Below are positions 15,293 to 22,568 of a DNA stretch of 32,046 nt, piece by piece. The position numbers were made by a program, and so were the translations under genes. The notes under the pieces are model-generated. The model saw nothing but the letters and a program-made list of their open reading frames with translations. It was not told the DNA's origin and did no database searches. This DNA comes from an uncultured bacterium. Lineage in GTDB: Bacteria; Patescibacteriota; Minisyncoccia; Phycocordibacterales; CAIZLB01. The first letter of the stretch is position 1. Each line of letters begins with the position of its first letter. The stretch is taken from NCBI GenBank assembly GCA_903952785.1, contig CAJBHC010000064.1, positions 1-32,046 on the forward strand. Reading direction: 5' to 3'.

Positions 15293-16804
15293 CTAAATGG
15301 CCAAATGATCACTATCGCCCATAAAAATAGTTCTGTTCTCGCTTGTCATGTTTTTCATAAATTTATTGATTCTCTCATCAATCATAATATGACGCCTAAT
15401 CAAAGGAGTTTTCAATATCATACCTTCCAGACTTCTGCATCTACTGAGCGCAACATATGCCTGACCATGAGTGAATGTTCCCCTACCAAAATCAACTATT
15501 ACATTATTGTATGTCTTCCCTTGTCCCTTGTGAATTGTGATTGCCCAAGCAAGTCTAATTGGAAACTGTGCAAATGTTCCAATGACATCCGTATCAACGG
15601 AGTCAAAATCTTTATCATATGAAAATTTAACCATCTCCCAAGTATATTTTGGAACGAGCGCTTCTACGCCATTTTCTAGTCTCACGTAAATTTCTTGTTT
15701 ATATTCATTTATCTTTGTAACAGTTCCAAGATCTCCATTAACCCATCTCCCCTCTTTGTCATTATTGAGCATCATGATTCTAGCGTTCTCCTTAAGAGCC
15801 AAATCTTCATTGGTTGGCAAATTTCTCTCAAACATTCCGCTTTTCTTGCCTTTAAAAATTATTTTATTTGACTCCAACTCATTTAATTTTCCATTATTAA
15901 TTGCATCTGCCATTGCATTGGTTGTAACAAGAAAAATATAATCATTAAATATCGATGGATCAAGGTTTTCATCCATTGGATCTTGATGTCTTTTATTCAA
16001 TAAGTCCAAATGTGAGTCTCTAATATTTCCACTTCTAATTCCTTCCAAAATATCTATGAATTTACTATCATCCTGTCTATAAATTTTATTTAGTTCAATT
16101 AATTTAAAATCCGCATCAATAAAAACTTTTGAATCAAAAAAGTATGGACTTTTATAGTACGATGAAAACATCTCCTCCTCATAACTGGTTACAACTGGTG
16201 GAAGTTGAAATAAATCCCCCACTGCAATAATTTGTACACCTCCAAATGGTAAGTTTTTATTTTTACCATTCAAACGCATGAACATATCAACACAATCAAG
16301 AAGATCTGCTCTAACCATTGAAATCTCATCAATGATTATTGAATCTAGGTTTTTATAAATTGCAGTACTCCCTGTCGCTTTTTTAATTGAAACAGGGCTG
16401 ACGTTTATTCCAAATTTAAAGAATGAATGAATTGTTTGACCTCCAATGTTCACAGCTGAAACTCCAGTTGGAGCAAGAATCACAACTTTCTTTTTTGTAT
16501 TTTCTTTAAAATATTTTAAGAGCGTAGTCTTACCTGTCCCCGCCTTCCCTGTTAAAAAGATATTTTGTGATGTACTCTCCATGGAATTTAGCGCCATGAG
16601 TGTTTCATCACTCAACTCTATTTTTTCACCATTTATATAAAATCCATCTTTTTTAGAAACTCCTCCACCCCCTTCTGCTTCTGCTTTTTCTTTTGCAATT
16701 TTGGCTAAAGTTTTTTTAAAGGTCTCCGTTTTTGAAGGGCCCGCTTTTTTCTTGGCGCCGCCGTCTGTGTATTTTTTAAATTTAGAGTATGAGGAAAATG
16801 CCAT
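15293..16804 (-). CDS. PIF1/RecD2-like SF1B DNA helicase
   Basis: 503 aa from the ATG at 16804. A basic, low-complexity N-terminus of about 70 residues, then Walker A GKAGTGKTT, motif Ia LAPTGVSAVNIGG, Walker B IIDEISM, motif III VGDLFQLPPV, and the C-terminal AITIHKGQGKTYNNVIVDFG with YVALSRC (motif VI). These are PIF1-family marks of a 5'-to-3' helicase that may resolve structured DNA. The longer start (16828) is rejected because that ATG forms part of the TGA-TATAAT box, which ends 7 bases before the ATG at 16804. Base use is like the core genes. TAG stop; a REP pair follows. Confidence 0.92.
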   Translation of the reverse strand: MAFSSYSKFKKYTDGGAKKKAGPSKTETFKKTLAKIAKEKAEAEGGGGVSKKDGFYINGEKIELSDETLMALNSMESTSQNIFLTGKAGTGKTTLLKYFKENTKKKVVILAPTGVSAVNIGGQTIHSFFKFGINVSPVSIKKATGSTAIYKNLDSIIIDEISMVRADLLDCVDMFMRLNGKNKNLPFGGVQIIAVGDLFQLPPVVTSYEEEMFSSYYKSPYFFDSKVFIDADFKLIELNKIYRQDDSKFIDILEGIRSGNIRDSHLDLLNKRHQDPMDENLDPSIFNDYIFLVTTNAMADAINNGKLNELESNKIIFKGKKSGMFERNLPTNEDLALKENARIMMLNNDKEGRWVNGDLGTVTKINEYKQEIYVRLENGVEALVPKYTWEMVKFSYDKDFDSVDTDVIGTFAQFPIRLAWAITIHKGQGKTYNNVIVDFGRGTFTHGQAYVALSRCRSLEGMILKTPLIRRHIMIDERINKFMKNMTSENRTIFMGDSDHLAI

Positions 16805-16811
16805 AGCTAGA

Positions 16812-16820
16812 ATTATATCA
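16812..16820 (-). promoter_or_regulatory. Extended -10 of the helicase gene
   Basis: On the minus strand TGA-TATAAT, ending 7 bases before the ATG at 16804; no Shine-Dalgarno sequence between. Confidence 0.75.
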
Positions 16821-16897
16821 TACCCCACAGAACTCCACTCTTAAAATTATCCAAAATGTGGTTTATAAAATGAAATAATAAAGCAATAAACAAAATG

Positions 16898-16937
16898 GCG
16901 CGCCAATAAGTACTATACCCAGTACTTATTGGCGCGC
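16898..16937 (-). terminator. Long perfect hairpin after the RpoA-CTD-like gene
   Basis: A 17-bp perfect stem (16898-16914 with 16921-16937) with a 6-base loop; the minus strand goes on CATTTTGTTTATTG. It lies about 80 bases past the stop at 17016, rather far for a terminator. Confidence 0.7.
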
Positions 16938-17015
16938 TGATGAATAACGAGACCTCTACCCCTTCATGGAAATATTGGGATTGGATCTAATTCTCCTGAC
17001 AGATCAGGCATTTCA

Positions 17016-17390
17016 TTAAACACCCTCATCTTCAGGGTCGATGACGGGAGAAAGATCTGCCATCAAGAGTGCTTGAAAGAACTCCGCGTCCGCCTTTTTA
17101 GCCTTCAATTCAATTTCGCTGTGTGTCCATGGGATATTGTGCTCAGTCGCACACAGTTGCAACCTAACAATCGTCTCATGCCCAATTCCAGGGAGAAAAG
17201 AGACCGTGTGTGTTCCAAGCCTAGCCAAGTCTCCTAGGGTCTTCAGCTCAATACCCTGATTTTTTGCATAATTCCTGATTCCCCTTTTTACATTCTTGTT
17301 CAAGCCGAGGCTTCTAATGCTGGGGTCTGATGATGACTGTTTTCGCGGCCCTCGCCCCTTATGTTTCCTGCGGTGCTTATTATGGATCAT
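17016..17390 (-). CDS. Small protein with an RNA-polymerase-alpha-CTD-like helix-hairpin-helix domain
   Basis: 124 aa. A very basic N-terminus (MIHNKHRRKHKGRGPRKQ), then about residues 28-85: SLGLNKNVKRGIRNYAKNQGI, LKTLGDLARLG and LPGIGHETIVRLQ. The order 'helix, G-I-x-T-L-G-D-L, P-G-I-G' matches the helix-hairpin-helix fold of the RpoA C-terminal domain and related DNA-binding modules. No polymerase assembly domain is present. It could be a DNA-binding regulator, or the resemblance may be only to generic HhH modules. A strong promoter (TTGACA-16-TACTAT) and a leader of about 60 bases precede it. G+C is somewhat higher than in the core genes. TAA stop. Confidence 0.6.
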   Translation of the reverse strand: MIHNKHRRKHKGRGPRKQSSSDPSIRSLGLNKNVKRGIRNYAKNQGIELKTLGDLARLGTHTVSFLPGIGHETIVRLQLCATEHNIPWTHSEIELKAKKADAEFFQALLMADLSPVIDPEDEGV

Positions 17391-17458
17391 TTACTTAGAT
17401 AGTTTCAGTTTTCCAAGAGCTCTTCCTCACACGTCTCGCGCAAGGGTTGCCCAGATAA

Positions 17459-17486
17459 ATAGTAGACTAAAAATAACAGCTGTCAA
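17459..17486 (-). promoter_or_regulatory. Promoter of the RpoA-CTD-like gene
   Basis: On the minus strand: consensus TTGACA (17481-17486), 16-base spacer, TACTAT (17459-17464). Confidence 0.75.
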
Positions 17487-17550
17487 CAAAAAAAGGATAT
17501 AATAAGAAATTTCGTAAATCAAATTCTTTACAAAAACAGAAAACAGAAGA

Positions 17551-17605
17551 CCCCACCAACTCTTGGCAGTAAAGCGGTAAGATTTACTGTTGAGTCGCGG
17601 TGGGG
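17551..17605 (-). terminator. Two-tier hairpin terminator after the 54-aa gene
   Basis: The outer stem CCCCACC (17551-17557) pairs with GGTGGGG (17599-17605), the inner stem CAGTAAA (17567-17573) with TTTACTG (17583-17589). The minus strand continues TCTTCTGTTTTCTG. Confidence 0.7.
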
Positions 17606-17649
17606 CGTGGCTTTGAGGCCTTTATCCAAAAAAAACAACCAAATCACTG

Positions 17650-17814
17650 CTAACGTGCCAAAAAAGCACGTTTTGCAAGAAAATCATCTTGACCAGCCGG
17701 AAAGTTTCCCCGCACCGTTCTAATATCCTGTGGTGGTTTTTTTGAAGACTTCGTTTTTCTACGAGTTCCCTTTCGATCTTCTAAATCTTGACTGAAATAC
17801 ATTTTGTTGCTCAT
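17650..17814 (-). CDS. Small basic hypothetical protein (54 aa)
   Basis: Begins MSNKMYFSQDLEDRKGTRRK and ends GQDDFLAKRAFLAR before a TAG. No membrane span, rich in Lys and Arg, unrecognised. Although short, it has a full set of signals: TTGACT-17-TATTAA promoter, an AGGA 10 bases before the ATG, and a two-tier hairpin with a T-rich tail after the stop. This makes a real gene more likely than chance. It lies just upstream of the RpoA-CTD-like gene and, like it, has a basic N-terminal half, but there is no detectable sequence likeness. Confidence 0.6.
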   Translation of the reverse strand: MSNKMYFSQDLEDRKGTRRKTKSSKKPPQDIRTVRGNFPAGQDDFLAKRAFLAR

Positions 17815-17882
17815 TGTTTCAATTCCTAGTTTGGTTTGGTTTATTTTATTTCTAAATTAATAACTACACTTTTCAAGATATT

Positions 17883-17911
17883 TTAATAAATACCCTCAAA
17901 GATGTAGTCAA
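17883..17911 (-). promoter_or_regulatory. Promoter of the 54-aa gene
   Basis: On the minus strand: TTGACT (17906-17911), 17-base spacer, TATTAA (17883-17888). Confidence 0.6.
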
Positions 17912-18027
17912 ATAAAAAAATAACCAACATCAAAATGTTCAATTTCATCACAACATTATCACATTGTAAACAACTGTCAACATGTAGGTACAAATTTAAG
18001 TTTCTTTGTCCGTATAACTTCCTAGTG

Positions 18028-18036
18028 TGGTATAAT
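18028..18036 (+). promoter_or_regulatory. Extended -10 upstream of the DUF6159-like gene
   Basis: TGG-TATAAT. The seventh base after it is 18043, and the next base (18044) is in frame with the gene below, but the codon there is TTA. Confidence 0.6.
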
Positions 18037-18157
18037 TAACTTATTAAAACTTAATCAAAATATTATACCTCCACAAGAAATAAAAATAGGAAAATTTAAG
18101 GCCAGCAGAATTATCGTTAAAGAATCATGGAATGTTTTAAAACAAGATAAAGAAATA

Positions 18158-18931
18158 ATGTGGTTCCCTGTTATTTCCACAATTCTTACACTAATAGTAA
18201 TTGGTGCCATGGCTGCTTATTTCTACTTCATGCTACTTGGAGGAAGTTCAACAGAATTTAAGATTGATGAATCAAAAGAAATAAGCAATATAATTATATA
18301 TGGCACAATATTCATTTATTACCTCGTCATATTCTTCATCGTCAATTTCTTTCAATCAGCACTATTTATAATTGTTCAAGGACGTTTCTCTGGCCAGGAT
18401 TTAAATTTTAACGATGGAATACAAAGTGCCGGAAAATATGTTGGTAAAATATTTATATGGTCCCTTATCTCAGCTACGGTTGGTATTATATTAAAAGTAA
18501 TTTCAGATAATTTTAAAATAGTTGGAAGAATTCTATCAAGCATCCTTGGGGCTGCTTGGGAAATACTTACATACTTCAGCCTCCCCGCTCTTGTAATTGG
18601 AAACCTAAACATCAAAGAGTCGTTTAAAGAATCAGCATCTATTATCAAGAAAACTTGGGGCGAAACATTGATTGTAAGTTTTGGAGTAGGATTATTCTTT
18701 GTAGCAGTAGTTGTTTTAGGATTAGTTCTCTCTGTTGCAATAATAATAATAGCACCAACAACTTATGTTGTAGTTTCTGTAGCTGTAATCTTTACAATCT
18801 TCTATATCGCGATGATGCTCCTCGCAACCACACTTAGCTCAATCTTCAAACTCACTCTATTCAATTACGCGAGAACTGGAAATATTCCACAGGGCTTTTC
18901 AGATTATATTGTTAAGGGAGCAATAAAATAA
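18158..18931 (+). CDS. DUF6159-like polytopic membrane protein; true start probably upstream without a standard start codon
   Basis: 257 aa from the only standard start. Five or six hydrophobic spans; the family usually begins with a soluble K-x-S-W-x-V-L-x-Q-D-K-E-x-x-x-F-P stretch before the first span. That stretch (VKESWNVLKQDKE) is present in frame just upstream of 18158, and the frame stays open back to a TAG at 18023, yet contains no ATG, GTG or TTG. ATT at 18062 or a changed codon at 18044 could be the start. An extended -10 at 18028-18036 supports an upstream start. The role is unknown; neighbours do not help. TAA stop. AT-rich, like the core genes. Confidence 0.75.
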   Translation: MWFPVISTILTLIVIGAMAAYFYFMLLGGSSTEFKIDESKEISNIIIYGTIFIYYLVIFFIVNFFQSALFIIVQGRFSGQDLNFNDGIQSAGKYVGKIFIWSLISATVGIILKVISDNFKIVGRILSSILGAAWEILTYFSLPALVIGNLNIKESFKESASIIKKTWGETLIVSFGVGLFFVAVVVLGLVLSVAIIIIAPTTYVVVSVAVIFTIFYIAMMLLATTLSSIFKLTLFNYARTGNIPQGFSDYIVKGAIK

Positions 18932-18981
18932 TAGCCAGCAAGAATTAATTTAGGTTAGAACAATTTTAGAATACTAAAAAA

Positions 18982-19007
18982 TGGCACCAGCAAATACGCG
19001 GGTGCCA
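18982..19007 (-). terminator. Terminator after the lipoprotein gene
   Basis: TGGCACC (18982-18988) pairs with GGTGCCA (19001-19007); the minus strand goes on TTTTTTAG. The sequence just beyond (GGGTGCCACTAACAGTTTT) is nearly the same as at the terminator of the next gene (19700-19718). Confidence 0.8.
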
Positions 19008-19058
19008 CTAACAGTTTTGACTGTCGGCAGTTTTACTTAAAGACACGGAAGCGATTCT

Positions 19059-19619
19059 TTATTTCACTTCCACCAATCGAGCCTCGCCCGTCAAGTCATA
19101 AAGGCCGCCACCCATAGCGCTCATGGCCGGGCTAAAGCTGCTTTCTTGAGGGCGAAATGCAAGTGTGCCGTGGTCGATCCGATACGTCTTTCCCGCCTCG
19201 AAATGGCCCTTTACGATGACCCTGTTCAAGGAGTGAATCGCACTAGGTTGCCGAGGCTTGATTAGTTCAGCATCATGCCCCAAAACGCCGATAGTGAAAC
19301 TGACCCCACCGCCGGGATCTTGAAGTTCAGCGTAATCGCATGAAAGGGTGTGAACGCCCGGAGTAAGCAGAACATACTTTTTCTCCACGTCCGTCGAACC
19401 ATCATCATCAATGGTCCTGACGATTGTCACCGTCGAGCCCGCAGCTCCGCCGCCGTCGTCAGTGATCACCTGCAGTCTTGCTGTACCGCCGGAAGAGAAA
19501 CCTTCATCGCCTCCCCCGCTGGGCCCCATTGAGGAGGCACAGCCAGTCAAGATGACCAAGAGTAAAGAGATTGAAGCAATACCGGCAAACATCAGAACTT
19601 TTTTCAATATTGATTTCAT
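19059..19619 (-). CDS. Predicted lipoprotein of unknown function
   Basis: 186 aa. MKSILKKVLMFAGIASISLL, then LLVILTGC: a lipobox L-T-G with Cys at residue 27, so it should be lipid-modified. After a Gly/Ser-rich linker, the C-terminal part has beta-type segments (STVTIVRTIDDDGS, LLTPGVHTLSCDY, GKTYRIDHG), resembling PEGA- or Ig-like lipoprotein domains. No family is certain. G+C is high. It shares with the next two accessory genes a TTGTCTTTCT box (plus strand, 19627-19636) a few bases before the start. It may be read together with the beta-barrel gene upstream, although a terminator lies between. TAA stop. Confidence 0.7.
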   Translation of the reverse strand: MKSILKKVLMFAGIASISLLLVILTGCASSMGPSGGGDEGFSSGGTARLQVITDDGGGAAGSTVTIVRTIDDDGSTDVEKKYVLLTPGVHTLSCDYAELQDPGGGVSFTIGVLGHDAELIKPRQPSAIHSLNRVIVKGHFEAGKTYRIDHGTLAFRPQESSFSPAMSAMGGGLYDLTGEARLVEVK

Positions 19620-19673
19620 GGTAATTTTGTCTTTCTTTTTCGTTTCTATTTTCTACATATACTTTAAAAGAGA

Positions 19674-19708
19674 AGTGGCACCTCCTGGACGAATCCAAGG
19701 GTGCCACT
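19674..19708 (-). terminator. Terminator after the beta-barrel gene
   Basis: AGTGGCACC (19674-19682) pairs with GGTGCCACT (19700-19708), and an inner CCTGGA / TCCAAGG stem extends it; the minus strand goes on TCTCTTTT. No promoter is obvious between this and the lipoprotein gene. Confidence 0.8.
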
Positions 19709-19750
19709 AATAGTTTTGGTAAATGGTACTTCAGAGTTAGTCGTCCATTG

Positions 19751-20434
19751 CTAGAACGACACCGTAAAACTCAAGGCACCACCGATAGTATCCGGCCCAA
19801 TGAGTGCCGACGCCCGAAGGCCCCAGCTTTCATTGAACTTGTACTGAATGTTCGGACAAACCATCGGAATGCACTTGGTGTCGGAACTCACTTCTTCGTC
19901 TGAGCCCCAGCGGTCCCAACCATGACTTATGAACAGAAACATCGCGCGCCCATCAACTCCTACGGAGAGGCCGGGGACATTGGGGATCTTATAGGAGAAC
20001 CCAACGCCGACATCTGCCGCCGTGCTCAAGGCAGAATAGATAAACGCGCCTTTTTGTTCGGGGCGAGGATCATTCACGTTTTGTTTTTCATCACGGGCGT
20101 TGCCCATCATCCAGTTAGCGCCGGCATTGAAGTTGAAGTTTCCTGACGGCTGCCACAGATAGCGGAAGCCGATGGATCCAAAGTTCAAAAGCTCGTCACT
20201 AAGGTCTGTCTCACCTGCCGATCCGGAACCCAGAAACGAACGGTCATCGGGGTGCGTCGAGTGGGCAGAGGAGGCATCAGAACCTCCGTATTTCAAGCCA
20301 ACCCACCCGACACTGACCTCCCAGTTGTGGTGGGAAGTTGAAGCGAAGTCTTGGGCCGAAGCCGTCGACGAGGCCGTGATCAAGCTGGCGGCACACATGG
20401 CGGCCAGCGTCAGTTTCATCAATTGCGTTTTCAT
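19751..20434 (-). CDS. Outer-membrane beta-barrel-like protein
   Basis: 227 aa. A clear Sec signal peptide (MKTQLMKLTLAAMCAASLITASSTASA then QD), then alternating amphipathic strands separated by polar turns (WEVSVGWVGLKYG, FGSIGFRYLWQ, FNFNAGANWMM, AADVGVGFSYKI, LSVGVDGRAMFL, WGLRASALIG), ending GGALSFTVSF. The final Phe and strand pattern match OmpA- or Omp-beta-barrel proteins that the BAM machinery inserts. Such proteins need an outer membrane, which Patescibacteria are not thought to have. G+C is high (37 of 60 bases in 20221-20280), so transfer from a diderm is likely. A TTGACG-17-TAATCT promoter lies 80 bases upstream. TAG stop. Confidence 0.7.
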   Translation of the reverse strand: MKTQLMKLTLAAMCAASLITASSTASAQDFASTSHHNWEVSVGWVGLKYGGSDASSAHSTHPDDRSFLGSGSAGETDLSDELLNFGSIGFRYLWQPSGNFNFNAGANWMMGNARDEKQNVNDPRPEQKGAFIYSALSTAADVGVGFSYKIPNVPGLSVGVDGRAMFLFISHGWDRWGSDEEVSSDTKCIPMVCPNIQYKFNESWGLRASALIGPDTIGGALSFTVSF

Positions 20435-20515
20435 TGTCGTGTCTTGTCTTTCTATGTTATTCAGTTTTCAAGCGACTCGGAGGCCAACACCAGTGTTGTT
20501 ACCCAGCCCAAAAAA

Positions 20516-20544
20516 AGATTACCATCTGGAATTAGAATCGTCAA
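20516..20544 (-). promoter_or_regulatory. Promoter of the beta-barrel gene
   Basis: On the minus strand: TTGACG (20539-20544), 17-base spacer, TAATCT (20516-20521). It lies back to back with the -10 of the plus-strand protease gene, about 65 bases away. Confidence 0.65.
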
Positions 20545-20622
20545 ATAAATACTCGTCAAAATTCATTAAACAAAATTGGATGTCATTTTCCCCTATCTCT
20601 GCTAATATATTATGTATAGATT

Positions 20623-21552
20623 ATGAAAAAACTAGTTGAAATTATTTTTCTAATATCGATTGTTATTTATGCAATTGCCAATAAAGATTCACTAACAAAC
20701 ACTTGGCAACTTGCGTATCACAAATATTTTCCATGCAGAAGTCCAATCTACTATAGTATTGGAGAATTTGATACTAGATTTGGAATATCAAAAGAACATT
20801 TCATCGAAGACCTTGCGACAGCCGAGAAAATTTGGGAAGACCCTATGGGCAAAGACCTGTTTAAATATTCTTCAAATGGAAATTTGAAAATAAATCTAAT
20901 TTATGATTCTCGTCAACAAACCACAGACGAGTTAAGTAACATGGATTCATCACTTGATAACAGCAGAGGTTCATATGATAGATTGACAGCACAATATAAC
21001 AAAGAGCTTTTGGCACACAATCAGAAAAGTTCAGATTTTGAATCTAGGCTTGCAAATTTTAATGCAAGAAAAGGAAATTACGAAAGAGATGTGGCGATGT
21101 TCAATAGACAAGGCTCGGTAAGTACTGATGTTAAGAATCGCCTAAATACTGAGCGAGATTATTTAAACACAGAATCATCGGCAATAAATCAATTACAGAC
21201 AGAACTGAACAGTGAAATCGCAAAGCTGAATGCGATGGTTGCTGATATAAATCAAAACGCGAATAGTCTAAATGCTGGAGTCAATCAATATAATAGAATT
21301 AGTGAACCTCTATCTGAGGGATTCAATGAAGGACTTTACAGAAGCAATTCTAAGGGTCAAGAAATTGATGTTTATCAATTTAGCGATGATACAAAGCTGG
21401 TTAGAGTTCTCGCTCATGAATTAGGACATGCTCTTTGGCTAGAGCATGTTGATGATGAAGATGCGATTATGCACAGGCTAAACACAAGTGAAAATATGCA
21501 AGCTACAGAAAGTGATTTGGAGGAAGTAAAAACGGTGTGTAAAATTAAATAA
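20623..21552 (+). CDS. Matrixin-like zinc metalloprotease with a coiled-coil insertion
   Basis: 309 aa. N-terminal span (about 5-20), then SPIYYSIGEFDTRFGISKEHFIEDLATAEKIW, an N-terminal motif of matrixin-like domains, then about 130 residues of Asn/Gln/Glu-rich coiled coil, and then HELGHALWLEHVDDEDAIMH: the HExxHxxxxxH zinc site with a downstream Met-turn (IMH). The order suggests that the coiled coil splits the protease domain. It is anchored in, or outside, the membrane. A TATTAT box ends 9 bases before the ATG; no Shine-Dalgarno sequence. Base use is like the core genes. Convergent with another HExxH protein downstream. TAA stop. Confidence 0.85.
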   Translation: MKKLVEIIFLISIVIYAIANKDSLTNTWQLAYHKYFPCRSPIYYSIGEFDTRFGISKEHFIEDLATAEKIWEDPMGKDLFKYSSNGNLKINLIYDSRQQTTDELSNMDSSLDNSRGSYDRLTAQYNKELLAHNQKSSDFESRLANFNARKGNYERDVAMFNRQGSVSTDVKNRLNTERDYLNTESSAINQLQTELNSEIAKLNAMVADINQNANSLNAGVNQYNRISEPLSEGFNEGLYRSNSKGQEIDVYQFSDDTKLVRVLAHELGHALWLEHVDDEDAIMHRLNTSENMQATESDLEEVKTVCKIK

Positions 21553-21612
21553 TCTGAAATTTATTCAAGAAAGAGTAAATGAGTAAATATAGATATGCGG
21601 TAAAAAAAGAAG

Positions 21613-21654
21613 AACCCGCCAATGAATTGGCAAGCTCTCCAATTCTGACGGGTT
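21613..21654. terminator. Bidirectional terminator between the two zinc protease genes
   Basis: AACCCG (21613-21618) pairs with CGGGTT (21649-21654), and inside it GAATTGG pairs with CCAATTC. A-run before and T-rich stretch after. Confidence 0.8.
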
Positions 21655-21709
21655 TGGTTTTTAGATTTTGGTTAAGGTTTACAACCCCATATCGGCGAAA
21701 TCTGTGGAA

Positions 21710-22462
21710 TTATTTCTTGGTTGTTAAACCATCAATTTTTCCATAAATGTTTTGAACAGCATTGACCCAAACTGGATCTTTAGTGTTCCCGTTGGCAATC
21801 TTCCACGCCCTGTACAAGCCGTCCTCGGTTTTAAATAACGGCAAACCGTATATTTCCACCATCGGATCAATAACGTACCGGCAGGTATCATCCCAGGCTC
21901 TTGATTCCTCACTGATATCAATATGATCCGAGGGCGAAGCAATTCTGGCGTGCTCCATTTCGTGCATGAATATCACAATTACATGAGATTGGAATACCTT
22001 GCGCCACTCTGGGTTACCTGAATCCCTGAGCCGTTCAAACGTGTTCATGATTGCAGGAATGTACAACTCCAAACATGCAACTGTACCGTCTGAGCTACAA
22101 CCTTCCGCCGCTTCCACTCCCTTATGAGCCCAGTGATAGTTTGCAACCAGCGTGACATTTACGTTTTTGCCGGTACGCCCAACGACGAGCTTGTTCGAGC
22201 TTTTAAACCGCTCATTGATTTCCACATATGGTAACTCGCCCATGACGAGCTGACTGCGGAGAATCCCGTTAATCTCGGTCATGATAAAATACTCCATGTC
22301 CGATTTAGTAAGCACACGCGGCTTCTGCACTTGGCTGGTTTGGCAAATCTGTTCAGTGACAGTAGGCTTGGATTTCTCACCATTTGCGCCACTAATCAAG
22401 AAACAAACTCCTCCCACCAACGCAAGGATTCCGGTGAGCAAAATAAACAAATTCTTTCTCAT
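21710..22462 (-). CDS. Secreted zincin-type protein with an HEMEH motif
   Basis: 250 aa. Signal peptide or anchor MRKNLFILLTGILALVGGVCFLIS, then a polar region. VIVIFMHEMEHARIA has HExxH, the zinc and catalytic motif of zincins; an acidic SEESRAWDD about 20 residues later may give the third ligand Glu, as in gluzincins. It has several Cys residues (ICQ, GCSS, ACLE, TCRY) that may form disulfides, fitting an extracellular place. No family name is certain. G+C is somewhat high. It has a TTGACG-17-TACTCT promoter with the shared 15-base box, an AGGA near the start and a leader of about 100 bases. TAA stop. Confidence 0.7.
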   Translation of the reverse strand: MRKNLFILLTGILALVGGVCFLISGANGEKSKPTVTEQICQTSQVQKPRVLTKSDMEYFIMTEINGILRSQLVMGELPYVEINERFKSSNKLVVGRTGKNVNVTLVANYHWAHKGVEAAEGCSSDGTVACLELYIPAIMNTFERLRDSGNPEWRKVFQSHVIVIFMHEMEHARIASPSDHIDISEESRAWDDTCRYVIDPMVEIYGLPLFKTEDGLYRAWKIANGNTKDPVWVNAVQNIYGKIDGLTTKK

Positions 22463-22568
22463 CTTCCTATTGTCTTTCTAATTCTAACGTTGTTCTATAA
22501 TTCTAACTGAATCATTCCGGCTTACGCCTACAAAAAATGATCCAATCTATTTTCAAAAAGCCAAAAAA

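Noticed and set aside
16805..16828. Longer start of the helicase
   Set aside because: The ATG at 16828 is part of the extended -10 sequence itself and would not be transcribed.
20172..20639. 155-aa plus-strand ORF
   Set aside because: Antisense of the beta-barrel gene and its promoter; the minus-strand reading has a proper signal peptide and strand pattern.
5108..22462. Integron cassette array
   Set aside because: Genes are all in one direction with separate terminators, but no attC-like sites (GTTRRRY with partner) or integrase were found, and the hairpins differ in sequence.
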